Shown: piece after piece, positions 47,288-56,859 of the stretch
Layout of the letters: the number at the start of each line of letters is the position of its first letter
Numbering within the stretch: the first letter of the stretch is position 1
NCBI RefSeq assembly: GCF_011516655.1
Contig: NZ_WOSV01000001.1
Coordinates: 248,001 to 312,000 of the forward strand
DNA: 64,000 nucleotides
Origin: Acetobacter thailandicus
GTDB taxonomy: Bacteria; Pseudomonadota; Alphaproteobacteria; Acetobacterales; Acetobacteraceae
Direction of reading: 5' to 3'
Position numbers and translations under genes: made by a program
The notes under the pieces: generated by a model
What the model saw: only the letters and a program-made list of their open reading frames with translations
What the model was told of the DNA's origin: nothing
Database searches by the model: none

Positions 47288-47729
47288 ACAGGTGCTGATC
47301 AACCAGCATGCGCAGCGGAGCAAACTGTTTTTTTGAAAAATGTTCGCTTCGCACGTGCTGACCATCAGGGCTTTCGACAAACACTGTGTCATTCCAGTCT
47401 GCGGCGCTAATTCCGGTCCATAATGTCAGGTCCAGAACCTCTTTGCCCTTATCGTCAAAAAGGGTGACGCGTGAATCACCTGATGAGGGAGGCGTCGTGC
47501 TTAGCGGCCCCCACCCCCCCTTATGCTGCGTAAACCATGTATTCAGCATGCTCACCTCTGCATCTGTCAGCATACGTTTATGGCGCATAGGGCCAACTTC
47601 TATGCTGCCACTGGCCACCTGTGGAAAAATCACAGGTTTCAGATCAGGTAACGCATATGTCCAGATCAGGATGGGGGTTCCGATCACCAGCACAAAAAAG
47701 CCAAGCAGAGCGGCAGCTTTTTTTGACAT
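47265..47729 (-). CDS. Unknown membrane-anchored protein in the surface-sugar operon
   Basis: I do not recognise this 154-residue protein. It has one N-terminal membrane span (about 5-27, KKAAALLGFFVLVIGTPILIWTYAL) and a soluble part that should face the periplasm. Visible elements: a Trp-rich WFTQHKGGWG, then SRVTLFDDKGKEVLDLTLWTG, WNDTVFVESPDGQHVRSEHFSKKQFAPL. It follows the DegT aminotransferase gene by 12 bases on the same strand with GAGAAGAG before the ATG, so it is probably its operon partner. An alternative open frame on the plus strand overlaps it and is judged a shadow. Confidence 0.7.
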   Translation of the reverse strand: MSKKAAALLGFFVLVIGTPILIWTYALPDLKPVIFPQVASGSIEVGPMRHKRMLTDAEVSMLNTWFTQHKGGWGPLSTTPPSSGDSRVTLFDDKGKEVLDLTLWTGISAADWNDTVFVESPDGQHVRSEHFSKKQFAPLRMLVDQHLFRRTDFP

Positions 47730-47741
47730 CTCTTCTCTTTC

Positions 47742-48875
47742 TTATCCACGCACAGCGGCAATAACCCGGGCGACTTCAGCGTCTGTCAGGTCAGGGTGAA
47801 CAGGCAGGGCGAGAATACGCGTTGCCAGGTCATCTGACACAGGCAGGGCCTCCCCGTCATGGTGGTCCTGATAAGCAGGCTGACGATGCAGTGGCAGAGG
47901 GTAGTAAATAGCAGACGGTACCCCTTTCGCACTCAGGCGGGCCTGCATGGCCTCACGCTCGGCCTGATTTTTCAGCAACACAGCATAAACAGCCCAGGCG
48001 CTTGCACTATCTGCCACACGCACCGGCACCTGCACATGCTCTTTCAGCCCTGTATCATAAGCTCGTGCAACATGCTCACGACGGGCAAGGTCTTCTTTGA
48101 AAAAATCCAGTTTCGCCAGCAGAACTGCCGCCTGAATCGTATCAAGCCGGCCATTCATACCTGTACGCATCACCTGATAACGTGTTTTACCCTCACCATG
48201 TGTGCGCAGCGAGCGATAAAGCTCAGCACGCTCAGGGTCATCTGTCAGAATGGCACCGCCATCCCCATAACCACCGAGTGGTTTAGAAGGGAAGAAAGAC
48301 AGAGTGGTTGCAACAGCCTCTCGTCCCAGAGGGCGGCCATTAAGTGCGGCACCGAATGCCTGCGCACAGTCGGAAAGAAGAAAGAGACCTTCCTCCTCAG
48401 CAATGGAACGTAACTCAGCCCAGGGAGCAGGCTGACCAAACAGGTCAACACCCACAATAGCACGGGGTGTCAGCCTGCCTGCCTGCCGCACAGCTTTGAT
48501 ACGGGCCCGCAAATGCACCGGGTCGATCTGAAAGGTATCGGGGTCAACATCGACAAACACAGGCGTTGCCCCGAGCACCAGAGGAACTTCAGCCGTTGCC
48601 GTGTAAGTAAAGGCCGGGAGGAACACCGCATCACCCCGCCCGATATTTTCAGCCATCATCACAATCTGCAACGCATCTGTGCCTGAAGAGACACCGACAC
48701 ACTCAGCCGCGCCGCACCATTCTGCCAGGCGCTGTTCTAGCTCTGCCACTTCAGGCCCCATCACGAAGCGACAATGCTCAAAAACAGCGTCAACCCGCTG
48801 CTTTAAGACAGGACCAAGCCGCTTCTGCTGTGCTGCCAGATCAAGAAACGCTACTGGTTTTTCTGCTGCGCTCAT
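47742..48875 (-). CDS. DegT/DnrJ/EryC1 sugar aminotransferase
   Basis: This PLP enzyme (377 residues) transfers an amino group to a keto-sugar nucleotide. It has SSGTDALQIVMMAEN and YTATAEVPLVLGATPVFVDVDPDTF, typical of the family; the PLP Lys is in FFPSKPLGGYGDGGA. The start comes two bases after the stop of the 4,6-dehydratase gene, whose 4-keto product would be its substrate. Product likely a UDP-4-amino-sugar (compare PglE), inferred. Confidence 0.92.
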   Translation of the reverse strand: MSAAEKPVAFLDLAAQQKRLGPVLKQRVDAVFEHCRFVMGPEVAELEQRLAEWCGAAECVGVSSGTDALQIVMMAENIGRGDAVFLPAFTYTATAEVPLVLGATPVFVDVDPDTFQIDPVHLRARIKAVRQAGRLTPRAIVGVDLFGQPAPWAELRSIAEEEGLFLLSDCAQAFGAALNGRPLGREAVATTLSFFPSKPLGGYGDGGAILTDDPERAELYRSLRTHGEGKTRYQVMRTGMNGRLDTIQAAVLLAKLDFFKEDLARREHVARAYDTGLKEHVQVPVRVADSASAWAVYAVLLKNQAEREAMQARLSAKGVPSAIYYPLPLHRQPAYQDHHDGEALPVSDDLATRILALPVHPDLTDAEVARVIAAVRG

Positions 48876-48877
48876 TC

Positions 48878-50890
48878 TTATACCACCTGTTCTGTGTGAT
48901 CAGACTGTGAAGGATACAACTCCGGAATTTTATCATTTTCTGCGCCCTGGGCAGAATGAACCTGACCATCAGGATTATGCCTGAATTCAGGAACCAGCAA
49001 TGTCAGCACACGCAGGGCTGCCTGTACGTCACCCTGACGTGCCAGAGATGTGATCTGATCGACCGCGCGGGAAACCTCAGCCAGATCAACTACACGCGGG
49101 GTTGCCATAAGCAGGCCGGGGTTATCAGTTGGCACCGGAGCCTCGCGCCCGTGAAAAAGTTCTTCATATAATTTTTCGCCTGGACGCAGACCCGTAAATT
49201 TTATGGCAATATCATCATCAGGGCGCAGTCCGGCCAGACGAATCATCTGCCGGGCCAGATCAACAATTTTGACCGGCTCACCCATATCAAGCACAAAAAT
49301 ACCACCATCACGCAGCAGAGCATCTGTGTCTGAGCTGCCGCGCTGACTGCGCACGCCTCTGACACTGGCCTGAAGCACCAGTCCTACCGCCTCAGGCACT
49401 GTCATAAAATAACGACACATATTGGGGTGCGTTACGGTCAGCGGGCCACCACGCTCAAGCTGGCGACGAAACAGAGGCACAACAGAGCCTGTCGACCCCA
49501 GAACATTGCCAAAACGTACGGTGACACATCGCATCATAGAACGGTCGGTCACAGCCCTGGCCTGAATATCAAGTGCCTGGCAGTACATTTCAGCCGCACG
49601 CTTTGCTGCCCCCATCAGGCTGGAAGGGTTAACTGCCTTATCAGTAGAAATAACCACCATGGCCTGTGCACCGTGGCGGGCAGCACTATCGGCAACAACG
49701 CGGGTACCATGCACATTGGTCAGCAAACCCTCAGCCGGGTTAGCCTCAACAATAGGCACATGCTTCAGTGCTGCGGCATGAAACACCAGAGCAGGCTGGT
49801 GCTGTGCCATAACGCGCTCCATCCGCTCTTCATCACGCACATCGGCAACAACAATGCTGCGCGGCACATGCGGCGCGAGCTCAACAAGCTCAACCTCAAT
49901 CTGCCAGAGCTCAAACTCACCGTGATCGAGCAAGACCAGATGCTTCGGCTCAAGGCAGGCAATCTGCCGCACCAGTTCAGACCCAATACTGCCCCCTGCC
50001 CCTGTGACCAGGACCGTCTGTCCTGTAATCAGCTGCTCCATCCCTTCACGATCAAGCGGGATCTGCGGGCGGTTAAGCAAATCTTCCAGCGGAATGGGGC
50101 GAAGTTCCACCCGCTCAGCCGGTGTAAGGGCAGTCAGAGCCGGAATACGCATCACAGCGATATTATATGCAGCCGCTGTGTTAAGCAGGTGAGATAAACC
50201 TGCCCCCCTGAACAAAGGCTCAGTCACCACCAGGGTCTCTGGCAGGTTACCGACCCGGGCCAGACGCTCAAGAATGGTCTGTACCTCATCCACATGACCG
50301 AGAATCGGAATATTATGTAAACGTCTGCCCGCCTGGTTCGTGCCCAGGGCGATCAGACCAGCCACTTTCACCCCTTCTTCAGGGTTACGCTCCATGGCCC
50401 GCAAAAAAAGATCGGCTCCGGCATCGACGCCAACCAGCACAACACAGCGCTGTGCAGCCCGAAACTGCCGCAGCCTGTGCGCCAGGCGGTAGGCGACGCG
50501 CAGCCCACCCAGAAGAACAAGCAAAACCAGAGCATAAATAATCGGGAAAGTGAAACTGGGCAGAGGGTAATGCATGACATACAGCCCCAGCGAAAATAAC
50601 GCTGAGCTGGCCACCGATGCCCCGGCAATACCCATCAGGTCTGACACGCCGGAAAAACGCCAGTACTGCTGTGGCATACGAAATGGCAGGCCACTGACCA
50701 CCAGAGTAACAGCCCCGCCAGCCAGAAACCACAAAGGGTGCAGCAGACCATCCTGCGGAGCCGCAAGCCAGCGGGCTATAGGCGCAGCAAGGGCGGCCAG
50801 CATTCCATCAAGCAAAATGTTGACCAGAATTCTGTTAAGTGGTCGTAATCGGAGATTACGATGCAAAGGCTCTGAACATTGCGGTACCAT
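48878..50890 (-). CDS. PglF/WbpM-type UDP-sugar 4,6-dehydratase
   Basis: This 670-residue membrane protein has four hydrophobic segments near the N-terminus (about 30-150), a first Rossmann domain (CVVLVGVDAGADLFLRAM), and a second, catalytic extended-SDR domain (TVLVTGAGGSIGSELVRQI). The FlaA1/WbpM-type block STDKAVNPSSLMGAAKRAAEMYCQ is present. It should dehydrate a UDP-HexNAc to its 4-keto-6-deoxy form, first step of bacillosamine or related sugars. ATG 50890 has AGGA at a fair distance; a GTG at 50917 is the alternative. It is divergent from the WecA-type gene. Confidence 0.9.
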   Translation of the reverse strand: MVPQCSEPLHRNLRLRPLNRILVNILLDGMLAALAAPIARWLAAPQDGLLHPLWFLAGGAVTLVVSGLPFRMPQQYWRFSGVSDLMGIAGASVASSALFSLGLYVMHYPLPSFTFPIIYALVLLVLLGGLRVAYRLAHRLRQFRAAQRCVVLVGVDAGADLFLRAMERNPEEGVKVAGLIALGTNQAGRRLHNIPILGHVDEVQTILERLARVGNLPETLVVTEPLFRGAGLSHLLNTAAAYNIAVMRIPALTALTPAERVELRPIPLEDLLNRPQIPLDREGMEQLITGQTVLVTGAGGSIGSELVRQIACLEPKHLVLLDHGEFELWQIEVELVELAPHVPRSIVVADVRDEERMERVMAQHQPALVFHAAALKHVPIVEANPAEGLLTNVHGTRVVADSAARHGAQAMVVISTDKAVNPSSLMGAAKRAAEMYCQALDIQARAVTDRSMMRCVTVRFGNVLGSTGSVVPLFRRQLERGGPLTVTHPNMCRYFMTVPEAVGLVLQASVRGVRSQRGSSDTDALLRDGGIFVLDMGEPVKIVDLARQMIRLAGLRPDDDIAIKFTGLRPGEKLYEELFHGREAPVPTDNPGLLMATPRVVDLAEVSRAVDQITSLARQGDVQAALRVLTLLVPEFRHNPDGQVHSAQGAENDKIPELYPSQSDHTEQVV

Positions 50891-50955
50891 CACTCTGATC
50901 CTATAGCCTAGCAGCACCCATCCTAGAAGCGGTACAACCCTGCGATTTAAGCCCC

Positions 50956-51981
50956 ATGTTACTATCTGATCCCACTCTGGCTGTTTTCTGTCTTTTTTGC
51001 GCTGCTTTTTTTGCAGCTGGTCTTGTACGCGTCATGATTAACCTGGCCGTTCTTGATCATCCAGGCGACCGAAGCTCTCACGAAACCCCTACTCCCAAGG
51101 GTGGCGGCGTAGGGGTTATGGCCTCTTTTTTCCTCTTTTTTCCGTTAGTGCAGGATATTACAGGACATAGCGTGCTCCGCACAGATGTCTTTCTGACGGC
51201 GCTGGCAACTCTTTTCCTGGCCGCTATCTCGTGGTTTGATGATATGTATCAGTGGCCGGCCTTCATTAAGCTGGCAGCACAATGTATCGCTTCCGCTCTG
51301 GTCATTGCCGGCGGGACGGCCGTGGCATGGCCTGGTCACATATCAGGCATCATCCTCTCCGTCATATGGCTGCTGTTTATTACCAACGCCGTCAATTTTA
51401 TGGATGGTCTGAATGGGCTGATTTCAGGCTCGCTGATTGCTGGTAATTTTTTTGTTGCTGCCGTTGCAACTTATTACGGCTTTCCTGATCTGATGTGGTC
51501 TGCCCTGATGATGGCAGCGTGCCTGCTGGGCTTTTTGCCTTTTAACTACCCTAAAGCCAAAATTTTTCTCGGTGACATTGGCAGCCAGAGCTGTGGCCTG
51601 CTGGCGGGCACATCAGCCCTTTATATGACACGTCATACTCCGCTGCCTTCAGGCTGGCTTCTGGGGCCATCACTACTGTTTCCACTTATTTTTGATGTAA
51701 CTTTTACTCTGCTTCGTCGCACACTGGCCAGGCAGTCTTTAATGCAGGCCCATCGCGGTCACCTTTATCAGGTGCTGCACCGCAGCGGTATGAATGCGGC
51801 GCTAATTACTGTGTGCGAATGCCTTTTTGTTGTGTGGGGCGGTGTTGTTGCTGTTTATGTCGCACACCAGCCACCAGTCAGCGGTGTATGCATAGCCCTG
51901 CCCCTGTTGCTGCTGCCACAAATGGGCTGGCTGGCTCTGGCTGTTATACGCACAAAAAAACACCCTGTAGGAAGGTGGTAA
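50956..51981 (+). CDS. WecA/MraY-type phosphoglycosyl transferase
   Basis: This polytopic membrane enzyme (341 residues, about ten spans) transfers a sugar-phosphate from a UDP-sugar to undecaprenyl phosphate. It shows DHPGDRSSHETPTPKGGG, then FMDGLNGL and FLGDIGSQSCGLL (Asp motifs of the family), and a His-rich RGHLYQVLHRSG loop. WecA-like use of UDP-GlcNAc or the 4-amino sugar from the divergent genes is inferred. It probably starts O-antigen, capsule or EPS synthesis. Confidence 0.9.
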   Translation: MLLSDPTLAVFCLFCAAFFAAGLVRVMINLAVLDHPGDRSSHETPTPKGGGVGVMASFFLFFPLVQDITGHSVLRTDVFLTALATLFLAAISWFDDMYQWPAFIKLAAQCIASALVIAGGTAVAWPGHISGIILSVIWLLFITNAVNFMDGLNGLISGSLIAGNFFVAAVATYYGFPDLMWSALMMAACLLGFLPFNYPKAKIFLGDIGSQSCGLLAGTSALYMTRHTPLPSGWLLGPSLLFPLIFDVTFTLLRRTLARQSLMQAHRGHLYQVLHRSGMNAALITVCECLFVVWGGVVAVYVAHQPPVSGVCIALPLLLLPQMGWLALAVIRTKKHPVGRW

Positions 51982-52081
51982 GAAACATTTATACTTTTTT
52001 ACAGGGCACCAGACAGAGCTGTAAAAAACCTTAACGGAATGTATCGCCAGGGCAACACCAGCCGCCACAGGCTAAAACCAT

Positions 52082-52116
52082 AAAAAAACAGCGCCTGCCA
52101 GATGGCGAAGCGCTGT
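52082..52116 (-). terminator. Terminator after marR
   Basis: The stem acagcgc/gcgctgt (with an inner gcc/ggc) is followed on the minus strand by a T run (complement of 52082-52088), 37 bases after the marR stop. Confidence 0.78.
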
Positions 52117-52152
52117 CTCTTTCTGCGGGTTGACCGCAATACTCTTCAGATA

Positions 52153-52572
52153 TCAGGCTGCTGCAACGCGCAGGCGGCGACGCACAGGCTGCACCTTCCT
52201 GCTCACGTCCTGAGCAACGCTTTCAATGCTTTTGCCAGCTGTTACATCCATAATCGCACAAATCTCTTTAAGATATGCTGCACCTTTAGGTGTGCGCTGC
52301 ACCAGCACAGAACGACGATCAAGCGGATCAACCTTACGACGTGCCAGGTCAAACTCACCCAGACGGTCAAGAGCACGGGTAATCGCAGGTTTTGATACGT
52401 TCAGACTTGAAGCCAGACCACGCACCGTATGTCCGCTCTCATCAAGATAACAGGTCAGAAACACACCCAGCTGACGTGCTGACAGATCAGGGCCTTCACC
52501 CTTTACCAGCGCAACCACGGTGTCACGCAGCATTTTAACCAGATCCTGAGCCTGATTCTTATTATTAGCCAT
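52153..52572 (-). CDS. MarR-family transcriptional regulator
   Basis: This 139-residue winged-helix protein has the recognition region VRGLASSLNVSKPAITRALDRLGEFDLARRKVDPLDRRSVLVQRTPKG (about 48-95), with the wing Asp-Arg-Arg typical of MarR. Its C-terminus is very basic (VSRKVQPVRRRLRVAAA), longer than usual. No obvious target operon is adjacent: both neighbours are a WecA-type gene (plus strand) and a leucyl aminopeptidase (minus strand). Effector unknown. Confidence 0.86.
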   Translation of the reverse strand: MANNKNQAQDLVKMLRDTVVALVKGEGPDLSARQLGVFLTCYLDESGHTVRGLASSLNVSKPAITRALDRLGEFDLARRKVDPLDRRSVLVQRTPKGAAYLKEICAIMDVTAGKSIESVAQDVSRKVQPVRRRLRVAAA

Positions 52573-52733
52573 GGCCGTTTATCCTTCCTGTTTTAATGCC
52601 GATGAGAGTTTTGCAGCAGGCCATCGGCTCCCTGTGACCGGTTCCGGTCGTTATGTCACGATCTTATATAGGAATCGAAACGAATTATAAAAGGACATCA
52701 ATGCATAACAGGTCTGTAATTTTCACATTTTTT

Positions 52734-54182
52734 TTATGATTCCGTTTTTTTTGTAATATTCAGAAGGACATCGCACGCGGCAAAAACTGCTCTGATCGCA
52801 GGAGAATCGCCACCTTCAGGCCTGCCAGGCCGGGCGCTGTCATTCCAGGCATATGTATCGATATGCACCCATTTCTGGTCTGGTGTCACAAAACGTTCAA
52901 GAAACAACGCGGCTGTAACAGCCCCGGCATGCGGTTTATAGGTAATGTTACTCAGGTCAGCGACTGAGCTGTTTATCCAGCCGGCATACCCCTGCCACAA
53001 TGGCAAACGCCACAGCGGGTCAGCCTGCTGCTGCCCGGCCTCAAGCAAAGCCTGCGCTGCTTTATCGCTGTTCGTAAACAGAGCTGGCAGGTCTGGTCCC
53101 AGAGCAACACGGGCTGCACCGGTCAGCGTGGCCATATTCAGCAAAAGGTCAGGCTGATGCTCTCCAGCTTCCGTCAGCAGATCAGCCAGGACGAGTCGTC
53201 CCTCAGCGTCGGTATTGCCAATTTCTACCGTCAGGCCTGCACGGCTTTTCACCACATCAAGCGGACGCATAGCCCGGCCTGAAACACTGTTTTCAACACA
53301 CCCCAGACGCACTTCAAGGCGTATGGGCAGATCCTGCGTCATAATAAGGCGGGCGAGCGCAAGTACTGACGCAGCTCCCCCCATATCCTTCTTCATGCGC
53401 AACATGCCTGAAGAGGGTTTCAGGTCATACCCGCCCGAATCAAAGCAAACCCCTTTGCCCACGAGGGATAGTAAAGGCGATTTTTTAGAGGCACCACTTC
53501 CCTGCCAGCGTGCAACAGCAACGCGGGGGCGTCGCTCTGACCCCTCACCCACATGTGCAACGAGCGGATAATTTTTACGAAGCTCTTTACCTTTAATAAC
53601 GTCAACCTCTGCCCCCAGTGAGGTCAGAACGTCATACGCTGCCTGAGCCAGCTGCTTTGGCCCTAACAGGTTAGCCGGCATGTTAATAAGGTCACGGGCC
53701 AGCCAGACAGAGCGCGCCGTCTCAACAGCCTGCCCTTTATTTTCTTCTTTCGTAACAATAAGCCGGGTTTTCTGTCCGGGTTTATCCTTTGCTTTAAGAG
53801 CATAGCGGTAGGCTCCGAGACAGAAGCCAAGAAGAACATCATCACGCTCAATATCGTCCGGCATTTTTGCCTGCCAGTCACCTGATGGCAGGTCACGTGC
53901 CAGCTGGCCGAACTGATAAGGATGCCGCTGCCCCGCAGGCTCAAGCCCTATAAAACAGACAGGCACACCGTTTTTGCCCTGTACATTCAGGAACTGACCA
54001 GGCTTGCCGGAAAAATCGCATGCGTGCGCAAAAGCAATACCTTCCTTGCTCAGTACTTCACTGAGAACTGCATCTTCACCGGCGCGTACGCCATAGACAA
54101 ACCGTTCCTCTGATGCAGAGTCTGCTGTCACGACAAGGCATTCGGCAGCCCGAACATGCAGCTTTTGTTTTTTCTCTGCCAT
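52734..54182 (-). CDS. Leucyl aminopeptidase, M17 family
   Basis: This di-zinc peptidase of 482 residues removes N-terminal residues from peptides. The catalytic core shows VGKGVCFDSGGYDLKPSSGMLRMKKDMGGAA (metal and catalytic Lys/Asp), NTDAEGRLVLADLL and ATLTGAARVALG. ATG 54182 has GAGGAG 7-12 bases upstream and is preferred to the start 87 bases earlier, which overlaps the divergent helicase. The divergent gene start is 88 bases away. Confidence 0.92.
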   Translation of the reverse strand: MAEKKQKLHVRAAECLVVTADSASEERFVYGVRAGEDAVLSEVLSKEGIAFAHACDFSGKPGQFLNVQGKNGVPVCFIGLEPAGQRHPYQFGQLARDLPSGDWQAKMPDDIERDDVLLGFCLGAYRYALKAKDKPGQKTRLIVTKEENKGQAVETARSVWLARDLINMPANLLGPKQLAQAAYDVLTSLGAEVDVIKGKELRKNYPLVAHVGEGSERRPRVAVARWQGSGASKKSPLLSLVGKGVCFDSGGYDLKPSSGMLRMKKDMGGAASVLALARLIMTQDLPIRLEVRLGCVENSVSGRAMRPLDVVKSRAGLTVEIGNTDAEGRLVLADLLTEAGEHQPDLLLNMATLTGAARVALGPDLPALFTNSDKAAQALLEAGQQQADPLWRLPLWQGYAGWINSSVADLSNITYKPHAGAVTAALFLERFVTPDQKWVHIDTYAWNDSARPGRPEGGDSPAIRAVFAACDVLLNITKKTES

Positions 54183-54270
54183 AAAAATGCGCTCCTCTGT
54201 GCGTTCTGATACAGAGCCGGATGCAGCAAGCCTTGCTTTTCTTCTCCGGCCGGATGACCATGGAAGCACA

Positions 54271-56859
54271 ATGAATACCCAACGTCACCTGTCTGTTCGC
54301 CCCCGCCCGGCCCAGCCAGAAATGCAGGCCCCTGTCAGAGCGATTCTTGGCCCCACCAACACGGGCAAAACGCATCTGGCACTAGAGCGCATGCTGGCAC
54401 ACCCCTCTGGCATTATGGGCTTTCCACTCCGTCTGCTCGCGCGTGAAAATTACGAGCGCATGGTTAAGCTTAAAGGTGTGAGCCATGTCGCCCTGATTAC
54501 AGGGGAGGAGAAGATTATTCCGCCCGGCGCACGCTGGTTCTCCTGCACGACTGAAGCCATGCCACTCGACAGGCCTGTCAGTTTTATTGCGATTGATGAA
54601 ATTCAGCTCTGCGCTGACCCTGAGCGTGGGCATATTTTCACTGACAGGTTACTAAACGCCCGTGGACAGGAGGAAACGCTCTTTCTTGGGGCTGAGACCA
54701 TTGCGCCTCTGCTACGCAGCCTTGTACGCCACATTGAGATTGAAACGCGGCCACGCCTGTCAAACCTGAACTGCACCGGCTTTACCCGCCTCAGCCGCCT
54801 GCCACCACGTACGGCAATTGTCGCCTTCTCGGCGGGAGATGTGTACGCCATAGCCGAGATGATCCGCCGCCGCCGGGGCGGATGTGCCATTGTTATGGGG
54901 CAGCTCTCACCCCGTACACGCAATGCACAGGTCGCCCTGTATCAAAATCGCGAAGTTGATTATCTGGTTGCGACAGATGCCATAGGCATGGGCCTGAACA
55001 TGGATATTCACCATGTCGCCTTTGCAGGGTTATCAAAATTTGACGGCTCAGGCCGCCGCTTTCTGAGTGCACCTGAAATTGCACAGATTGCCGGCCGTGC
55101 CGGCCGTGGCACTCTTGATGGCACCTTTGGCACCACAGGCGATTGTCCGCCTTTGTCAGAAAACATAACAGAAGCTGTTGAAACGCATCAGTTTGAGCCG
55201 CTGCATCATCTTTACTGGCGCAACAGTTCGCTCGATTACAGCTCTCCTGACGCCCTGCACGCCAGCCTGTGCCGCAAAACACCGGCAGCAGGGTTGTGGA
55301 GCGCACCCCCCGCCTCTGACCTGCTCACACTCATCGCCCTGATGCGTGATACGACTATACAAAATTTATGCCAGGCTCCCGGGCACGTACAACTGCTGTG
55401 GGATGTTTGCCAGATTCCTGATTTTCGTAAACTGGGCGAAGACAGTCATATTCGCCAGTGTGCACAGATTTTTGTCACACTGCGCCGTAAAGGCCGTCTG
55501 CCCTCTGACTGGCTGGAAACACGCCTGGTTAACCTTGAACGCACCGAAGGCGACATTGAAGACCTGATGCACCGCCTGATGGGAATTCGTTTATGGGCCT
55601 ACGTTGCCAACCATATCGACTGGGTTGAAAAGCCCGAACACTGGCGCGCCCGCACCCGCACTGTTGAAGACGCACTCTCTGACCTGTTGCACGAACGCCT
55701 GGCCGCACGCTTTGTCGATAAACGGGCCACGAGCCTGGCACGCAGGCTTGAAGAGGCCGACAGTGCCCCTCTGCTTTCAGCTATTACCAGAACAGGCGAA
55801 GTCAGCGTTGAAGGCCACCCTCTTGGCAGGATGCACGGCTTCCACTTTGTACCGGATGCTGACGTTTCTGCTCCCGACCAGAAACTGCTGCTGCGTGCCG
55901 CACGCCGCGCAGTAAGAAGCGAAATACCTCGCCGGGTCGCACAGTTTCTCCAGACTGAAGATGAAACCCTGACTTTTGACCTCTCTACCGGTGCCTTATT
56001 GTGGCAGGGTGATCATATCGCCTCTCTTCAGGCCGGAGAGACACTGTTCAGACCTGGTGTCTGTGTCACTGGCTCTGATTTTTTAGAAACAGCACACCGC
56101 GAACGAATTCGCGTACGCCTGAATGAGTTTGTAACAAAGCGCATTATCACAATACTGAACCCGCTCTTTCGGGCTGTTAAAGCTGTTGCTGATGTGCCTG
56201 TTCTGCGCGGCATAATGCATGAGCTGCTTGAACAGGGGGGCATTATGCCTCTGCCTGCCGCTGAGTATCTGACGCATAAAAATGCCGCCACTCTCAAAAA
56301 ATACGGGATCATATCAGGGAGCAGTACACTCTACAGCACAGCGGCCATGCGCCCTCAGGCCATGCACTTACGTGCCCTGCTACTCGCTGTTCAGACAAAC
56401 CAGCAGCTACCTCCGCTGCCACATGCTGGTGCTGTTTCGTTTAAACATAGCGCACTGCCCTCTGAGACCAGCGCTGCAACGCTCTTATTACTCAGCAAAA
56501 TCGGGTGGGTCAGAAGCGGACCATTATGGATCCGACTCGATATTGCTGAAGAAACCCGTAAAAGACTGCACACGCTGACCAGAAGCGGTGCCAAACCTAT
56601 ACCGGCTGATATTGCCAGCCGGCTCGGCAGTTCCCGGTCCGCTCTTCCCTCAGTCTTAAAAGGGTTGTCTTTGCGCCTTAAGATGCCTGAAATACTCTCT
56701 GAAAATCAGATTGGCCCTCAGGCTCCTGTTCTTTTGTACTCTCAAAAACCAGCAGCCGCGAAGCGCTTCCCCTCACCGCGCAAACGCAAAAGAGTGCAGA
56801 ACATACCACCTGCATCAGGCCCGTTTGCGGCCCTTGCCGTACTGCAATCACGCTCATAA
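54271..56859 (+). CDS. SUV3-type helicase, alphaproteobacterial form
   Basis: This 862-residue helicase has a SUV3-like core: ILGPTNTGKTHLAL (Walker A, about residue 25), FPLRLLARENYER, the DEIQ box (FIAIDEIQL), TDAIGMGLNM and QIAGRAGRGT. The remainder (about 400-860) is a family-specific extension with no recognised domain. In alphaproteobacteria this helicase sits before an S4-domain gene, fdxA and carD; here fdxA follows directly. ATG 54271 is preferred (GGAAG upstream); the ATG at 54187 adds 28 residues. RNA metabolism is a likely but unproven role. Confidence 0.87.
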   Translation: MNTQRHLSVRPRPAQPEMQAPVRAILGPTNTGKTHLALERMLAHPSGIMGFPLRLLARENYERMVKLKGVSHVALITGEEKIIPPGARWFSCTTEAMPLDRPVSFIAIDEIQLCADPERGHIFTDRLLNARGQEETLFLGAETIAPLLRSLVRHIEIETRPRLSNLNCTGFTRLSRLPPRTAIVAFSAGDVYAIAEMIRRRRGGCAIVMGQLSPRTRNAQVALYQNREVDYLVATDAIGMGLNMDIHHVAFAGLSKFDGSGRRFLSAPEIAQIAGRAGRGTLDGTFGTTGDCPPLSENITEAVETHQFEPLHHLYWRNSSLDYSSPDALHASLCRKTPAAGLWSAPPASDLLTLIALMRDTTIQNLCQAPGHVQLLWDVCQIPDFRKLGEDSHIRQCAQIFVTLRRKGRLPSDWLETRLVNLERTEGDIEDLMHRLMGIRLWAYVANHIDWVEKPEHWRARTRTVEDALSDLLHERLAARFVDKRATSLARRLEEADSAPLLSAITRTGEVSVEGHPLGRMHGFHFVPDADVSAPDQKLLLRAARRAVRSEIPRRVAQFLQTEDETLTFDLSTGALLWQGDHIASLQAGETLFRPGVCVTGSDFLETAHRERIRVRLNEFVTKRIITILNPLFRAVKAVADVPVLRGIMHELLEQGGIMPLPAAEYLTHKNAATLKKYGIISGSSTLYSTAAMRPQAMHLRALLLAVQTNQQLPPLPHAGAVSFKHSALPSETSAATLLLLSKIGWVRSGPLWIRLDIAEETRKRLHTLTRSGAKPIPADIASRLGSSRSALPSVLKGLSLRLKMPEILSENQIGPQAPVLLYSQKPAAAKRFPSPRKRKRVQNIPPASGPFAALAVLQSRS

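Noticed and set aside
47386-47799. 137-codon plus-strand frame opposite the unknown membrane protein
   Set aside because: The minus-strand frame has a membrane span, a ribosome binding site and operon spacing; the plus frame has none of these.
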